Assembly: GCF_900184265.1 (NCBI RefSeq)
Contig: NZ_FXXA01000002.1
Location: forward strand, 2,280,539 to 2,344,538
DNA length: 64,000 bases
Origin: Eggerthella timonensis
GTDB taxonomy: Bacteria; Actinomycetota; Coriobacteriia; Coriobacteriales; Eggerthellaceae
Direction: 5' to 3'
The notes beneath the pieces are model-generated. The model was not told the DNA's origin. It did not search any database and saw only the letters and a list, made by a program, of their open reading frames with translations. Below are positions 9,463 through 17,487 of the stretch, piece by piece (position 1 is the first letter of the stretch; each line of letters opens with the position of its first letter). The position numbers and the translations under genes were made by a program.

Positions 9463-10380
9463 ATGCGCACCTTGCCCTACTTCGATTCTGTGAACTTCAT
9501 CGTGCTCGACGAGCGCTACCGTCTTCTCGACCGGGTGCTCGTCGCCAACGATCTCAGCCTCACGAAGCATTGCGTGCTGCTGAAGTGCGTCGAGCTCGAA
9601 GGCGTCAAAGTGCCTACCAAGGATATAGCGGAGATGCTCGGGCTCAAGCCGAGCATCGTCACCCAGGCGGTCAACGACCTCGAGGGCCGGGGCCTCGTCG
9701 AGCGCCTCGCGTCGGAGGCTGACGCGCGCGCGAAGCACGTCGTCATCGCGTCGGCCGGCCGCGAGCTCGTCGACAAGGTGGACGGGGAGCTGTACGCTTC
9801 GATGCGGGAGCTGTTCAATCCCGAGGGCAACGCCGAGAACCGCGGGTTCCTCGAGCGGGGTCTGCGCGTGGGCGGCAAGATCGGCGGCATATGGTCGACG
9901 AAGCTGATCGAGGCGTTCCCCTCGTCGACGAACCTGACCGCTATCTCCTTGTTCAGGCGCAGCGTCGAACAGGAGCTCAAGGATGCGACGAGGCTCTCGC
10001 TCAGCGAATGCCGCGTGCTCCAGCGCCTCGACGAGGCAGGCGAGCCCCTCCGTATCGGCGATCTGGCCGATCAGATGAGGCTCTCGCCGACGATCGCCAC
10101 GCGCGCGGGCGCGGGCCTCGAACGCGCGGGCCTCGTTCGGCGCCTCTTGAGCCCCGACGACCGCAAAGCCGTCTACCTCGAGCCCACCGAGGAGGGGGAG
10201 CGGGTGCAGGACGCGATCGCCGAGCGCCTCGACGCGATTGGGCGCGACCGTTATTGGGGACGTCTCGACGCGCAGGATCTCGAGGCCACGATGAAGATCC
10301 GCGAGCTCTTCGACCTCGCGAGGAACCGTCGAGCCGAGGAGGAGCGCCGCCGCGCCCTCGCATCGCTTGAAGCCCGCTGA
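9463..10380 (+). CDS. Tandem MarR-type transcriptional regulator B
   Basis: A 305-residue paralogue of the protein at 5174 with the same two winged-helix halves. The two share the opening FDS.NF.VL pattern, PSIVTQAVNDLEGRGLVERL in the first unit, and LSPDDRKAVYLEPTEEGERV in the second. AGAGAG lies just before the ATG at 9463, which is preferred over an unsupported ATG at 9445. It precedes the second promoter/palindrome and reductase. A short palindrome ATGATATCAT (9363-9372) upstream might serve autoregulation. Role inferred from position: control of the genes at 10573-13806. Confidence 0.85.
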   Translation: MRTLPYFDSVNFIVLDERYRLLDRVLVANDLSLTKHCVLLKCVELEGVKVPTKDIAEMLGLKPSIVTQAVNDLEGRGLVERLASEADARAKHVVIASAGRELVDKVDGELYASMRELFNPEGNAENRGFLERGLRVGGKIGGIWSTKLIEAFPSSTNLTAISLFRRSVEQELKDATRLSLSECRVLQRLDEAGEPLRIGDLADQMRLSPTIATRAGAGLERAGLVRRLLSPDDRKAVYLEPTEEGERVQDAIAERLDAIGRDRYWGRLDAQDLEATMKIRELFDLARNRRAEEERRRALASLEAR

Positions 10381-10445
10381 GCAGCTTCCGCGCCGCCTTC
10401 GCGGGCCCCTCTTCATCGCCGCGTCGCTTTTCTTGCAGAAAAACC

Positions 10446-10474
10446 TTGACAAGCCTATTTTCCGATTCTATATT
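10446..10474 (+). promoter_or_regulatory. Strong sigma-70 promoter of cassette B
   Basis: TTGACA (10446-10451), 17-base spacer, TATATT (10469-10474). Near-consensus spacing and an AT-rich surrounding make this one of the clearest promoters in the window. Confidence 0.85.
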
Positions 10475-10478
10475 GCAA

Positions 10479-10511
10479 GTATATTATTGCTCAAATAAAG
10501 CAATAATATAC
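10479..10511. promoter_or_regulatory. 33-bp inverted repeat, likely operator of regulator B
   Basis: Perfect 13-bp arms, GTATATTATTGCT (10479-10491) and its complement (10499-10511), around a 7-base spacer. It begins four bases after the -10 box and covers the start of the transcript. It is not flanked by a T-run and lies upstream of a gene, so an operator is more likely than a terminator. Confidence 0.7.
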
Positions 10512-10572
10512 ATACAGTAATGCCGCAAACAAACAAGCGAAGGGAAGCGGCAAGGAGAGAAGGAGGGCAAGG

Positions 10573-12279
10573 ATGGAGAAGGGGATAGACAGAAGGTCGT
10601 TCCTCGTCGGCGGCGCGGCCGCCGGCATCATGGCGATGGCTGGAGGCGCGCTTGCGGGATGCGCGACCGGGAAGGCCGACGGAGCCGATGCGGCTTCCGG
10701 CAAGACCGGGACGGCGCAGGGCGAGGCGAAGGCCGAAGTCGCGCGGAACGATCGCACGGCCCCCATCGAGCCGGTGGCCGTGCCGGAGAAATGGGACAAG
10801 GAGGTCGACGTCGTGGTGGTGGGCGCGGGCGGCGGCGGCCTGAACGCGGCCTCGCGCGCTTGCCAAGAGGGACTCTCCTGCGTCGTTCTGGAGAAGCTGA
10901 CGCAGCCCGGCGGCAACACGCAGAGCGCGACCATGTTCACGCTGCCTGGCGGCACTGCGCTGCAGAACGAGGCGCAGATCGCGCTCCCCGAATACCCTTA
11001 CGACGCGGTCAAGTGGAACGAGTTCATCGCGAAGAGCTACCATAACGGATACAACCCCGACATGATCAAGCTCATCGGCGAAAACATCGTCCCGTGCTTC
11101 GATTGGATGACCGAGACCTACGGCTTGGAATGGCAGCTGGGCAACGGCGGCACTTACGCCACGGTGGCCCCGGTGGGAATGACCGTCATCACGGAGGCGG
11201 CCTACCGCTACGCCACGGAGAACGGGGCGGAGTTCCTGCTCGGATGCGAGGCGTTGGCGCTCGTCATGGACGGCGAGCGCGTCGTGGGCGTGAAGGCGAA
11301 GGCTCAGGACGGCTCCGAGATTCACCTGCACGGCAAGAAGGGCGTCCTGCTCACGGGAGGCGGCTTCGCGGCGAACAAGGACCTGCTCGCCGAGTACTGC
11401 CCCTCCGCGGTGCGCCGGGCGGTGTCGTGCTACCTCACGAGCACCGACTCCGGGGAATGCTTCCGCATGGGGCTCGGCGCAGGGGCCATGGTCTCGGCGC
11501 GCAACAGCTTCGCCATGTTCGACGGCGGCATGGACTGGGAGAACCATGGCGGCGAGTGGTGCCGCTACCTCTACGACGGGTCGACCCAGCTCGTGCGCCA
11601 GCCATGGCTTTCCATCGATTGCGCGGGGCGAAGGATGCGCTACATTCCTACGAAGGTGGGCGGGGCCCTCACCGACCAGGCCACCGTCGAGACGTCCACG
11701 CCCGACAACCGCGCCTACGTCATCTTCGACTCCAACTGGGATGAGTACCTCCAGACGTTCGGGCAGAAGGCGTGCCGCGAGCCCATCCAGGACGGCGTTG
11801 CGCGTCAGTCCTATGTTCCCGCGTACTACCAGGACTACCATGCGGGCGTCCAAGACGCCATCGATGCGGGGCTCATCTTCGTCTGCGACACTCTCGATGA
11901 GCTTGCGGAGAAGTTGGGCCTCGACGCGGGCGTCGTGAAAGCTTCGGTGGACGATTGGAACGCCATGGTCGCTTCCGGCCACGACGACTTCGTGTTCCCG
12001 CTCGAGGACGAGTGGCTTCATCCCGTGGACGCTCCGCCGTACTACGGCGCGAAGATCGGCGGGAACTTGTTCCAGTCGAAGACGGGGCTGCTCATCAACA
12101 CGAAGATGCAGGTGCTCAACACGAAGGGAACGGTCATCCCCGGCCTGTACGCCGGCTGGTACACGGCGGCATCCGGTATCGACGACCATCTGAGCACCAT
12201 GGCAGCTTCGGTGGGAGGGGTGAGCAACTCCTATTTGGGAGGGTTCTTGGCAATCGGGACGATTGCGGAAGAAGAGTAA
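10573..12279 (+). CDS. Tat-exported FAD-dependent reductase B (fumarate-reductase-like flavoprotein)
   Basis: A 568-residue paralogue of the protein at 7579: twin-arginine signal (IDRRSFLVGGAAAG), lipobox with Cys30, FAD motif VVVVGAGGGGLNAASRACQ, QPGGNTQSATMF, and the C-terminal GLLINTKMQVLNTKGTVIPG. The classical fumarate histidine motif is again absent (LFQSKTG in its place), and the AGWHTAGGA motif of paralogue A reads AGWYTAASG, which suggests a different substrate pocket. AAGGAGAGAAGGAGGG precedes the ATG. It is followed by an FMN-binding lipoprotein (12338) and apbE (12808), a complete set for a flavin-based exported reductase. Substrate unknown. Confidence 0.87.
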   Translation: MEKGIDRRSFLVGGAAAGIMAMAGGALAGCATGKADGADAASGKTGTAQGEAKAEVARNDRTAPIEPVAVPEKWDKEVDVVVVGAGGGGLNAASRACQEGLSCVVLEKLTQPGGNTQSATMFTLPGGTALQNEAQIALPEYPYDAVKWNEFIAKSYHNGYNPDMIKLIGENIVPCFDWMTETYGLEWQLGNGGTYATVAPVGMTVITEAAYRYATENGAEFLLGCEALALVMDGERVVGVKAKAQDGSEIHLHGKKGVLLTGGGFAANKDLLAEYCPSAVRRAVSCYLTSTDSGECFRMGLGAGAMVSARNSFAMFDGGMDWENHGGEWCRYLYDGSTQLVRQPWLSIDCAGRRMRYIPTKVGGALTDQATVETSTPDNRAYVIFDSNWDEYLQTFGQKACREPIQDGVARQSYVPAYYQDYHAGVQDAIDAGLIFVCDTLDELAEKLGLDAGVVKASVDDWNAMVASGHDDFVFPLEDEWLHPVDAPPYYGAKIGGNLFQSKTGLLINTKMQVLNTKGTVIPGLYAGWYTAASGIDDHLSTMAASVGGVSNSYLGGFLAIGTIAEEE

Positions 12280-12337
12280 GCATGCGCGCAGCATCGCGCG
12301 GGATGTTCGGATCGATGAGAGAGGATGGGTCGAGGCT

Positions 12338-12733
12338 ATGAAGACTGCTATGGGCAAGGCCATGCGCGCAGCGGGCGCAGCGGCGGTGTGCGCCTCGTTC
12401 GCGTTGGCGACGACGGGGTGCGCCGCCGGCGCGGCGGAGGCGGCGGGCAAGTACGTGCCCGGAACCTACACGGGCGAGGGCAACGGCATGAGCGGCCCCA
12501 TAAAGGTGGAGCTCACGGTGGACGCGGAGGCCATCACAAGCGTGGACGGCATCTCCGATTCCGGCGAGACCAAGGGCGTCGGCGGCAAGGAGGCCATCGA
12601 GGACGGCACCTTCGCCGCCCAGATCGTCGAGGCCCAGTCCTCCGAGATAGACGGCGTGTCCGGCGCCACGGTGACCACCGGCGGTGTGAAGCAGGCGGTG
12701 GAAAACGCGCTTTCGCAGGCGAAGAGCGAGTAA
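12338..12733 (+). CDS. FMN-binding domain lipoprotein (flavinylated electron carrier) B
   Basis: A 131-residue exported protein with a signal segment and a TTGC lipobox, then a single FMN-binding domain with DGVSGATVTT for covalent FMN attachment. It is almost the same as the protein at 7099 in its mature part. Identical tracts include 7202-7271 with 12438-12507 and 7321-7389 with 12557-12625, while the signal peptides differ. It lies 58 bases after reductase B and is the probable electron donor to it. The ATG at 12338 is chosen because it starts a proper signal peptide; an upstream in-frame start would add a charged segment. Confidence 0.88.
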   Translation: MKTAMGKAMRAAGAAAVCASFALATTGCAAGAAEAAGKYVPGTYTGEGNGMSGPIKVELTVDAEAITSVDGISDSGETKGVGGKEAIEDGTFAAQIVEAQSSEIDGVSGATVTTGGVKQAVENALSQAKSE

Positions 12734-12749
12734 GGCTCGCGCAAAGACG

Positions 12750-12777
12750 ACGGATGCCCGCAGGAGCGGGCATCCGT
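12750..12777 (+). terminator. Perfect 12-bp hairpin between FMN protein B and apbE
   Basis: ACGGATGCCCGC (12750-12761), loop AGGA, and its complement (12766-12777). No T-run follows. It may partly end transcription so that apbE is made at a lower level than the two upstream genes. Confidence 0.55.
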
Positions 12778-12807
12778 CGAGCGCTTTCGAGGATGGAGGA
12801 ACGGGCG

Positions 12808-13806
12808 ATGGCCGAAGCGCTGATGAGAGAGGGCGGCCTCCGCGTAGAGTACGAGGAACCCGATGCGGACGGCTTCGCGTCGTGCAGGTTTTTCGCGTTC
12901 GACACGGTGGTGTCGATACGCGTTGGGACGTGCGTCGGAGCGGAGCGCGCGGCAACCGCCTTCAACGCGCTCGAAAGCGCGGTTGGGCTGTGCCGTCGGT
13001 TCGAGCGGCTCCTATCGAGAACGTCGGCAGGCGGGGACGTATGGAATCTGAATCGCTCGACCGGAGAGCTGATCGAGGTGCATTCCGACACATGGGATGC
13101 GCTGCGGGACGCAAGGCGCTTTTCGGCAGAGAGCGGAGGAACATTCGATTTCACCATGGGAAGCGTGACGCGGCTTTGGGATTTCCATGAAGGGATCGAA
13201 CCCGATGCCGATGAGCTTGCAGACGCGCTCGCCCATGTCGGATGGCGCAAGGTGGAGCTGTTCGAAGCCGACGAGCCCGGCAGGCGGCGGCGTTTCGCGC
13301 GCAAGGCCGACCCTTTCGTCTGCGTCGACGTCGGGGGCACGGCGAAGGGGCTGATAGCCGATCGCGTCTGCGCTTTGCTGCGTCAGGCGGGCGTGCGCTG
13401 CGGATACGTGGATTTGGGCGGCAACATCGCCGTGTTCGGGGGCAAGCCGGAAGGAGCTCCTTGGCTCATCGGCGTGCGCGATCCTTTCGGCAATGAGCAA
13501 CCTGTCGCCATCGTGGCTCTTCGCGACGGGTCGGTTGTGACGAGCGGCGCATCGGAGCGGAGCTTTTTCCGGGCCGGAAGGCTCTTCCACCATATACTCG
13601 ATCCGGTTACCGGCATGCCGGTCGATTCCGATTTGGCCAGCGTGACGCTGGTCGCCCCTACATCGACTGAGGCGGACGGGCGCTCCACCATGGTCTTCGC
13701 CATGGGGCTCGAGCGGGCTCTCGGCTATGTGGAGCGATGCGAGGAGCTCGAGGCGATCCTCGTCGCAAAGGACGGAAGCGTGCTGTCGACGAGCGGGCTG
13801 CGGTGA
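12808..13806 (+). CDS. apbE: FAD:protein FMN transferase
   Basis: ApbE family enzyme (332 residues) that cleaves FAD and links the FMN part to threonine in DGxSGAT motifs of exported proteins. Visible family motifs: DFTMGSVTRLWDFH, VDVGGTAKGLIADRVC, GYVDLGGNIAVFGG, SVVTSGASERSFF, HHILDPVTGMP and TSTEADGRSTMVFAMG with a metal ligand. No lipoprotein signal is visible, unlike many ApbE proteins that act outside the membrane, so the location of flavinylation is open. GGAGGA lies seven bases before the ATG. Its place after two FMN-domain proteins supports the assignment. Confidence 0.92.
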   Translation: MAEALMREGGLRVEYEEPDADGFASCRFFAFDTVVSIRVGTCVGAERAATAFNALESAVGLCRRFERLLSRTSAGGDVWNLNRSTGELIEVHSDTWDALRDARRFSAESGGTFDFTMGSVTRLWDFHEGIEPDADELADALAHVGWRKVELFEADEPGRRRRFARKADPFVCVDVGGTAKGLIADRVCALLRQAGVRCGYVDLGGNIAVFGGKPEGAPWLIGVRDPFGNEQPVAIVALRDGSVVTSGASERSFFRAGRLFHHILDPVTGMPVDSDLASVTLVAPTSTEADGRSTMVFAMGLERALGYVERCEELEAILVAKDGSVLSTSGLR

Positions 13807-13907
13807 TCCTTTCTGGTTTTCGTGCCGAAACGTTTGGCGAGACGCTCGGTAACGGCGCTGCTCTGCGTGAAGAACCCAAGTTTTTGCCGAAGACCTTGGA
13901 TTTCTCC

Positions 13908-13936
13908 TTGCAGTACCATTCCGTTGACGGTATACT
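13908..13936 (+). promoter_or_regulatory. Promoter of rplS
   Basis: TTGCAG (13908-13913), 17-base spacer, TATACT (13931-13936). It gives an untranslated leader of about 60 bases before rplS. A second TTGACG (13924) is too close to this -10 to be its partner. Confidence 0.75.
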
Positions 13937-14003
13937 ATCCAATCGTGTCTTTACAAGATGACATGCAATTAGGTTTCATTGAACATATAAGAAGGAACGG
14001 GTC

Positions 14004-14351
14004 ATGGATATCATTCGCGCCATCGAACAGCAGCAGATCAAGCAGGACGTCCCCGAGTTCAACGTCGGCGACAACGTGAAGGTTCACTACCGCATCACCG
14101 AGGGCAACCGCGAGCGTATCCAGGTGTTCCAGGGCGACGTCATCCGTCGCCAGGGCGCCTCGAACCGTGAGACGTTCACCGTTCGCAAGATCAGCTTCTC
14201 CATCGGCGTGGAGCGCACCTTCCCCGTGCATTCGCCGAAGATCGACCGCATCGAGGTCACGCGCAAGGGCGACGTGCGCCGCGCCAAGCTGTACTACCTC
14301 CGCAAGAAGGTGGGCAAGGCCGCGAAGATCAAGGAGAAGGCCTACCGCTAG
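14004..14351 (+). CDS. rplS: 50S ribosomal protein L19
   Basis: A 115-residue ribosomal protein located at the 30S-50S interface. Sequence features are typical: [71 protein letters not shown]. It has its own promoter and a strong terminator. In many genomes it ends the rpsP-rimM-trmD-rplS group; here those genes are not upstream, the apbE cassette is. Confidence 0.97.
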   Translation: MDIIRAIEQQQIKQDVPEFNVGDNVKVHYRITEGNRERIQVFQGDVIRRQGASNRETFTVRKISFSIGVERTFPVHSPKIDRIEVTRKGDVRRAKLYYLRKKVGKAAKIKEKAYR

Positions 14352-14375
14352 GCCTGCAATCCGATTCGGATCTGC

Positions 14376-14415
14376 AAGAACCCCTCGCCGTCCCCGGATG
14401 GCGAGGGGTTCTTTT
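14376..14415 (+). terminator. Rho-independent terminator of rplS
   Basis: Stem GAACCCCTCGCC (14378-14389), ten-base loop, complementary arm 14400-14411, then TTTT. Textbook form. Confidence 0.9.
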
Positions 14416-14490
14416 CGTCGCGGCGCGCTCGGGCGCGCGCGGCCTTCTGGTATCATAGTCGCTCGAAGACGAGCATGCCGAGGGGGATTC

Positions 14491-15279
14491 ATGGGACCGA
14501 CCGTCGCCGATATCAAGCAGCGCCTGCACGAGGCCGACGAGCGCGAGTTCGCGGTGCTCGAGCGCTCGCTCGTGGCCGACACGCGCAAAGGCGTGCGCGA
14601 TGCCGTGGAACGTGCGCGGCAGCGCCTGGCGGCCGACGCTGCGGAGCGGCGGCGCCTGGAGGCCCTATACGCGTTCGAGCGCGCGTTGGCCGAAGGCCGC
14701 GGCGACGGCGTGATCGTGGGGCTCGACGAGGTGGGCCGCGGCCCTTTGGCCGGGCCGCTGGCCGTGGGCGCGGTGGTTCTGCCCGCCGAGCCCGTCATCG
14801 CGGGGCTCAACGACTCCAAGCAGGTGAAGCCCGAAGCGCGCGAGCGCATCGCCGTGCAGGTGAAAGCCGTGGCCGTGGCGTGGACGGTCGAGTACGTGGA
14901 GGCTTGCGACATCGACGCCTGCGGCATGACGGCGTCGCTCGTGCTGGCGTTTCGGCGCGCGATCGCCCGCATCGAGGAGGCCGGCGTGCATCCTGACGTG
15001 GTGCTGCTCGACGGCAATCCGATGCGTCTCGACGAGCGAGAGGTGAACGTGGTGAAGGGCGACGGGAAATGCGCTTCCATCGCCGCCGCCTCCATCGTGG
15101 CGAAGGTGGAGCGCGACGCGCTCATGTGCCGCTATGCCGAGGAGTACCCTGCATACGGCTTCGAGGCCTGCAAGGGCTACGCGAGCGCCGCCCACATCGA
15201 GGCCATCAAGCGCTACGGGCTGACGCCCATCCACCGCGCCTCGTTCTGCACCGCCTTCACGCAGCCGACGCTGTTCTAG
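14491..15279 (+). CDS. rnhB: Ribonuclease HII
   Basis: A 262-residue cytosolic endonuclease that cuts the RNA strand of RNA-DNA hybrids and single ribonucleotides in DNA. The catalytic acidic residues are in IVGLDEVGRGPLAGPLAVG and VVLLDGNPMRL, and the C-terminal part has KGDGKCASIAAASIVAKVERD and YGFEACKGYASAAHIEAI. A charged, probably helical N-terminal extension of about 70 residues (ADIKQRLHEADEREF onward) precedes the catalytic domain, as in several Gram-positive RNases HII. A TATCAT -10 box lies at 14451-14456 and AGGGGG precedes the ATG. The conserved neighbours yraN-comM-dprA follow. Confidence 0.95.
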   Translation: MGPTVADIKQRLHEADEREFAVLERSLVADTRKGVRDAVERARQRLAADAAERRRLEALYAFERALAEGRGDGVIVGLDEVGRGPLAGPLAVGAVVLPAEPVIAGLNDSKQVKPEARERIAVQVKAVAVAWTVEYVEACDIDACGMTASLVLAFRRAIARIEEAGVHPDVVLLDGNPMRLDEREVNVVKGDGKCASIAAASIVAKVERDALMCRYAEEYPAYGFEACKGYASAAHIEAIKRYGLTPIHRASFCTAFTQPTLF

Positions 15280-15838
15280 CCCCTCGTGCGCAGGACGCTG
15301 CGCTTCTGCTGCCACGTCTCGGCTCCGCTGCGCTTCGGCGCCGCCGCGCGCCGCCCGCGCGTTTCCGCCGGTTCCGCCGATATCCGCGTTTCCACCGGCT
15401 TCCCCCTCGGGTCTCCACGCCGTTCGGCGCGCTTTCGAGCGTTGTCGGGCGGCTTTTTCATCTGCGGATACGGCGCGACATCGGATGCTCGTGGGAATCG
15501 CGTGCGCTCCGCGTTCGAACCGCGTTGGAAACGGTGGCACGGCGCGTGTACTTCGCGTGGAAACGGCGTCGCTTCCCGGATGGATTCCGCGGCGCGTTTC
15601 GCTGGATACGCGCCATCGGCGCGTAAGACGGCGTCCTTATCATGGAACCACAGACGAAAGGGGCGTGGTGCCATGGAACGGGAAACGGCGGCGGCGACGA
15701 TCGTGCGCGAGGAAGCGGGAGGGAAGCCGGAGCGCAGCGCGGCGGCGCAGGGCGAAAGGGCGGACGGGGAAGAGCGCCGCGGGCGCGGGAGCGAAGCGAC
15801 GCTCGAAGAAGGGCGCCGCGGCGCTCTTCCCCGTCCCG
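15280..15838. other. Gene-free stretch between rnhB and the yraN remnant
   Basis: No supported gene. It is GC-rich and arginine-rich in every frame, with loose repeats of GCGTTTCCRCCGG around 15359-15400. A TATCAT box (15638-15643) and an ATG with AAAGGGG (15673) look like expression signals of the lost gene. The frame from that ATG has no recognisable homology and runs on into comM. Confidence 0.55.
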
Positions 15839-15991
15839 TCGCGCGACCGCTACGAGCGCATCGCCGCCCTGTTCCTGCAGGGATACGACGTGGTGGACGT
15901 GCCGGTGCGCTTCGACATCGTGTCCATCGTGGTGATCGCGCCCGACCGCGCGATGATCCGCCACCACATCAACGCGTTCGGCGCGCAATGA
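15839..15991 (+). pseudogene. YraN (UPF0102) C-terminal remnant
   Basis: Only the last 50 or so codons match the YraN nuclease-like family: RDRYERIAALFLQGYDVVDV then VRFDIVSIVVIAPDRAMIRH and HINAF at the end. The catalytic N-terminal part of YraN (GEIDIVA and EVKTR motifs) is absent in all three frames. The position between rnhB and comM is the usual place of yraN, which supports homology. The stop overlaps the comM start as ATGA. The open frame extends upstream to 15485 but is only arginine-rich, so a working short protein is unlikely though not excluded. Confidence 0.6.
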
Positions 15992-17487
15992 GCGTGCAGG
16001 GCCAATGCGTCGTGCGGGCCGCGACGCTGCGCGGGGTGGATGCCGTCCCCGTGGACGTGGAGGTGGTCGTGTCGAACGGGATACCCGGGTTCTCCATCGT
16101 GGGAATGGCCGACGCGTCGGTGCAGGAGTCGCGCGAGCGCGTGAAAGCCGCGCTGCGCTCGTGCGGCTTCGCCATGCCCGCCAGCAAGGTGGTGGTGAAC
16201 CTGGCGCCGGGCGCGCTGCGCAAGACGGGATCGGGGTTCGACTTGCCCATCGCGGCGGGCATCCTGTGCGCGACGGGTCAGCTCGACCCGCGCGCGGTGG
16301 CCGGCCAGCTGTTCGTGGGCGAGCTGTCCCTGGAGGGCGCCGTGCGCCCGGTGGCGGGGCTGCTCGCCTACGCCCTGTGCGCGCAGCGGCTCGGCGTCGA
16401 CCTCGTGTGCGCGCCGGTTCGGCGGGGGTTCGCCAAGCTCGACGGGCTCGTGCGGCGCGCGGCGACGTCGCTTTCGGGGTTCCGATCGGGGCCGTTCCCG
16501 GAAGCCGTCGCCGACGCCTCGCCGCGCAGCGCCGCAGCGCTGGACTTCCGCGACATCGCCGGGCACGACATGGCGAAGCGCGCGCTGCAGATCGCGGCGG
16601 CGGGCGGCCACGGGGTGCTCATGTCGGGCCCTCCCGGTTCGGGGAAGACGATGCTCGCATCGAGGCTGCCGTCCATCCTGCCGCCGCTGGCCGAAGCCGA
16701 GGCCATCGAGACGGCGGTCGTGCATTCGGTGGCCGGCGAGGAGGTGGAGTCGATCCTCGGCGGCGTGCGGCCGTTCCGAAGCCCTCATCATTCGGCCAGC
16801 CTGGCGGGCCTCATCGGCGGCGGCGCGCCGCTGCGTCCCGGCGAGATATCGCTTGCGAACAACGGCGTGCTGTTCCTCGACGAGCTCGCCGAGTTCAGCC
16901 CCTCGGTGCTGCAGGGCATCCGCCAGCCGCTCGAGTCGGGGCGGGTCACCATCACGCGCGCCGACGGCAACGTCGACTTCCCGGCGCGGTTCATGCTGGT
17001 GGCCGCCACGAACCCGTGCCCGTGCGGCTACTACGGCGACGAGGAGGAGCCGTGCACGTGCACGTACCGCCAGATGCAGCTGTACCGCAACCGCATCGGC
17101 GGGCCCATCATGGACCGCATCGACGTGCACATCGCCGTGCGCCGCATCCCTCCCGGCGAGGTGCTGGCCACCGGGAGGGGCACGAGCTCGGAGGAGCTGC
17201 GGCGCGACGTGCTGCGGGCGCGCGAGTACGCCTCGTGGCGACGGGCGCGCTTGGACGAGGGGGAGGGTCCCCGCACGTCGGAGGCGCTCGTCAAGGCGTG
17301 CGCGCTCACGGCGCAGGACGAGGGGTTCCTCGAGGGGGCGGCGCGGGCGAGCCGCCTGAGCGGGCGCGCCATCATGCGCACGCTCGCGTTGGCCCGCACG
17401 ATCGCCGATATGGAGGAGAGCGCGCGCGTGGAGCGGGGGCACCTCTGCGAGGCCATCGGGTTCCGGCTGCGGGAGGGGGAGTCGTGA
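15988..17487 (+). CDS. comM: ComM/YifB family AAA+ ATPase
   Basis: A 499-residue Mg-chelatase-like helicase of the YifB/ComM family, which promotes branch migration during integration of foreign DNA. An N-terminal Lon-protease-like domain (GIPGFSIVGMADASVQESRE, NLAPGALRKTGSGFDLPIA) is followed by the ATPase with Walker A GPPGSGKT (about 214-221), Walker B VLFLDELAEF and NPCPCGYYGD with a cysteine cluster, and a C-terminal Mg-chelatase domain. Its start overlaps the yraN remnant and its stop overlaps dprA, so the pair is translationally coupled. No competence pilus genes are visible here. Confidence 0.95.
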   Translation: MSVQGQCVVRAATLRGVDAVPVDVEVVVSNGIPGFSIVGMADASVQESRERVKAALRSCGFAMPASKVVVNLAPGALRKTGSGFDLPIAAGILCATGQLDPRAVAGQLFVGELSLEGAVRPVAGLLAYALCAQRLGVDLVCAPVRRGFAKLDGLVRRAATSLSGFRSGPFPEAVADASPRSAAALDFRDIAGHDMAKRALQIAAAGGHGVLMSGPPGSGKTMLASRLPSILPPLAEAEAIETAVVHSVAGEEVESILGGVRPFRSPHHSASLAGLIGGGAPLRPGEISLANNGVLFLDELAEFSPSVLQGIRQPLESGRVTITRADGNVDFPARFMLVAATNPCPCGYYGDEEEPCTCTYRQMQLYRNRIGGPIMDRIDVHIAVRRIPPGEVLATGRGTSSEELRRDVLRAREYASWRRARLDEGEGPRTSEALVKACALTAQDEGFLEGAARASRLSGRAIMRTLALARTIADMEESARVERGHLCEAIGFRLREGES

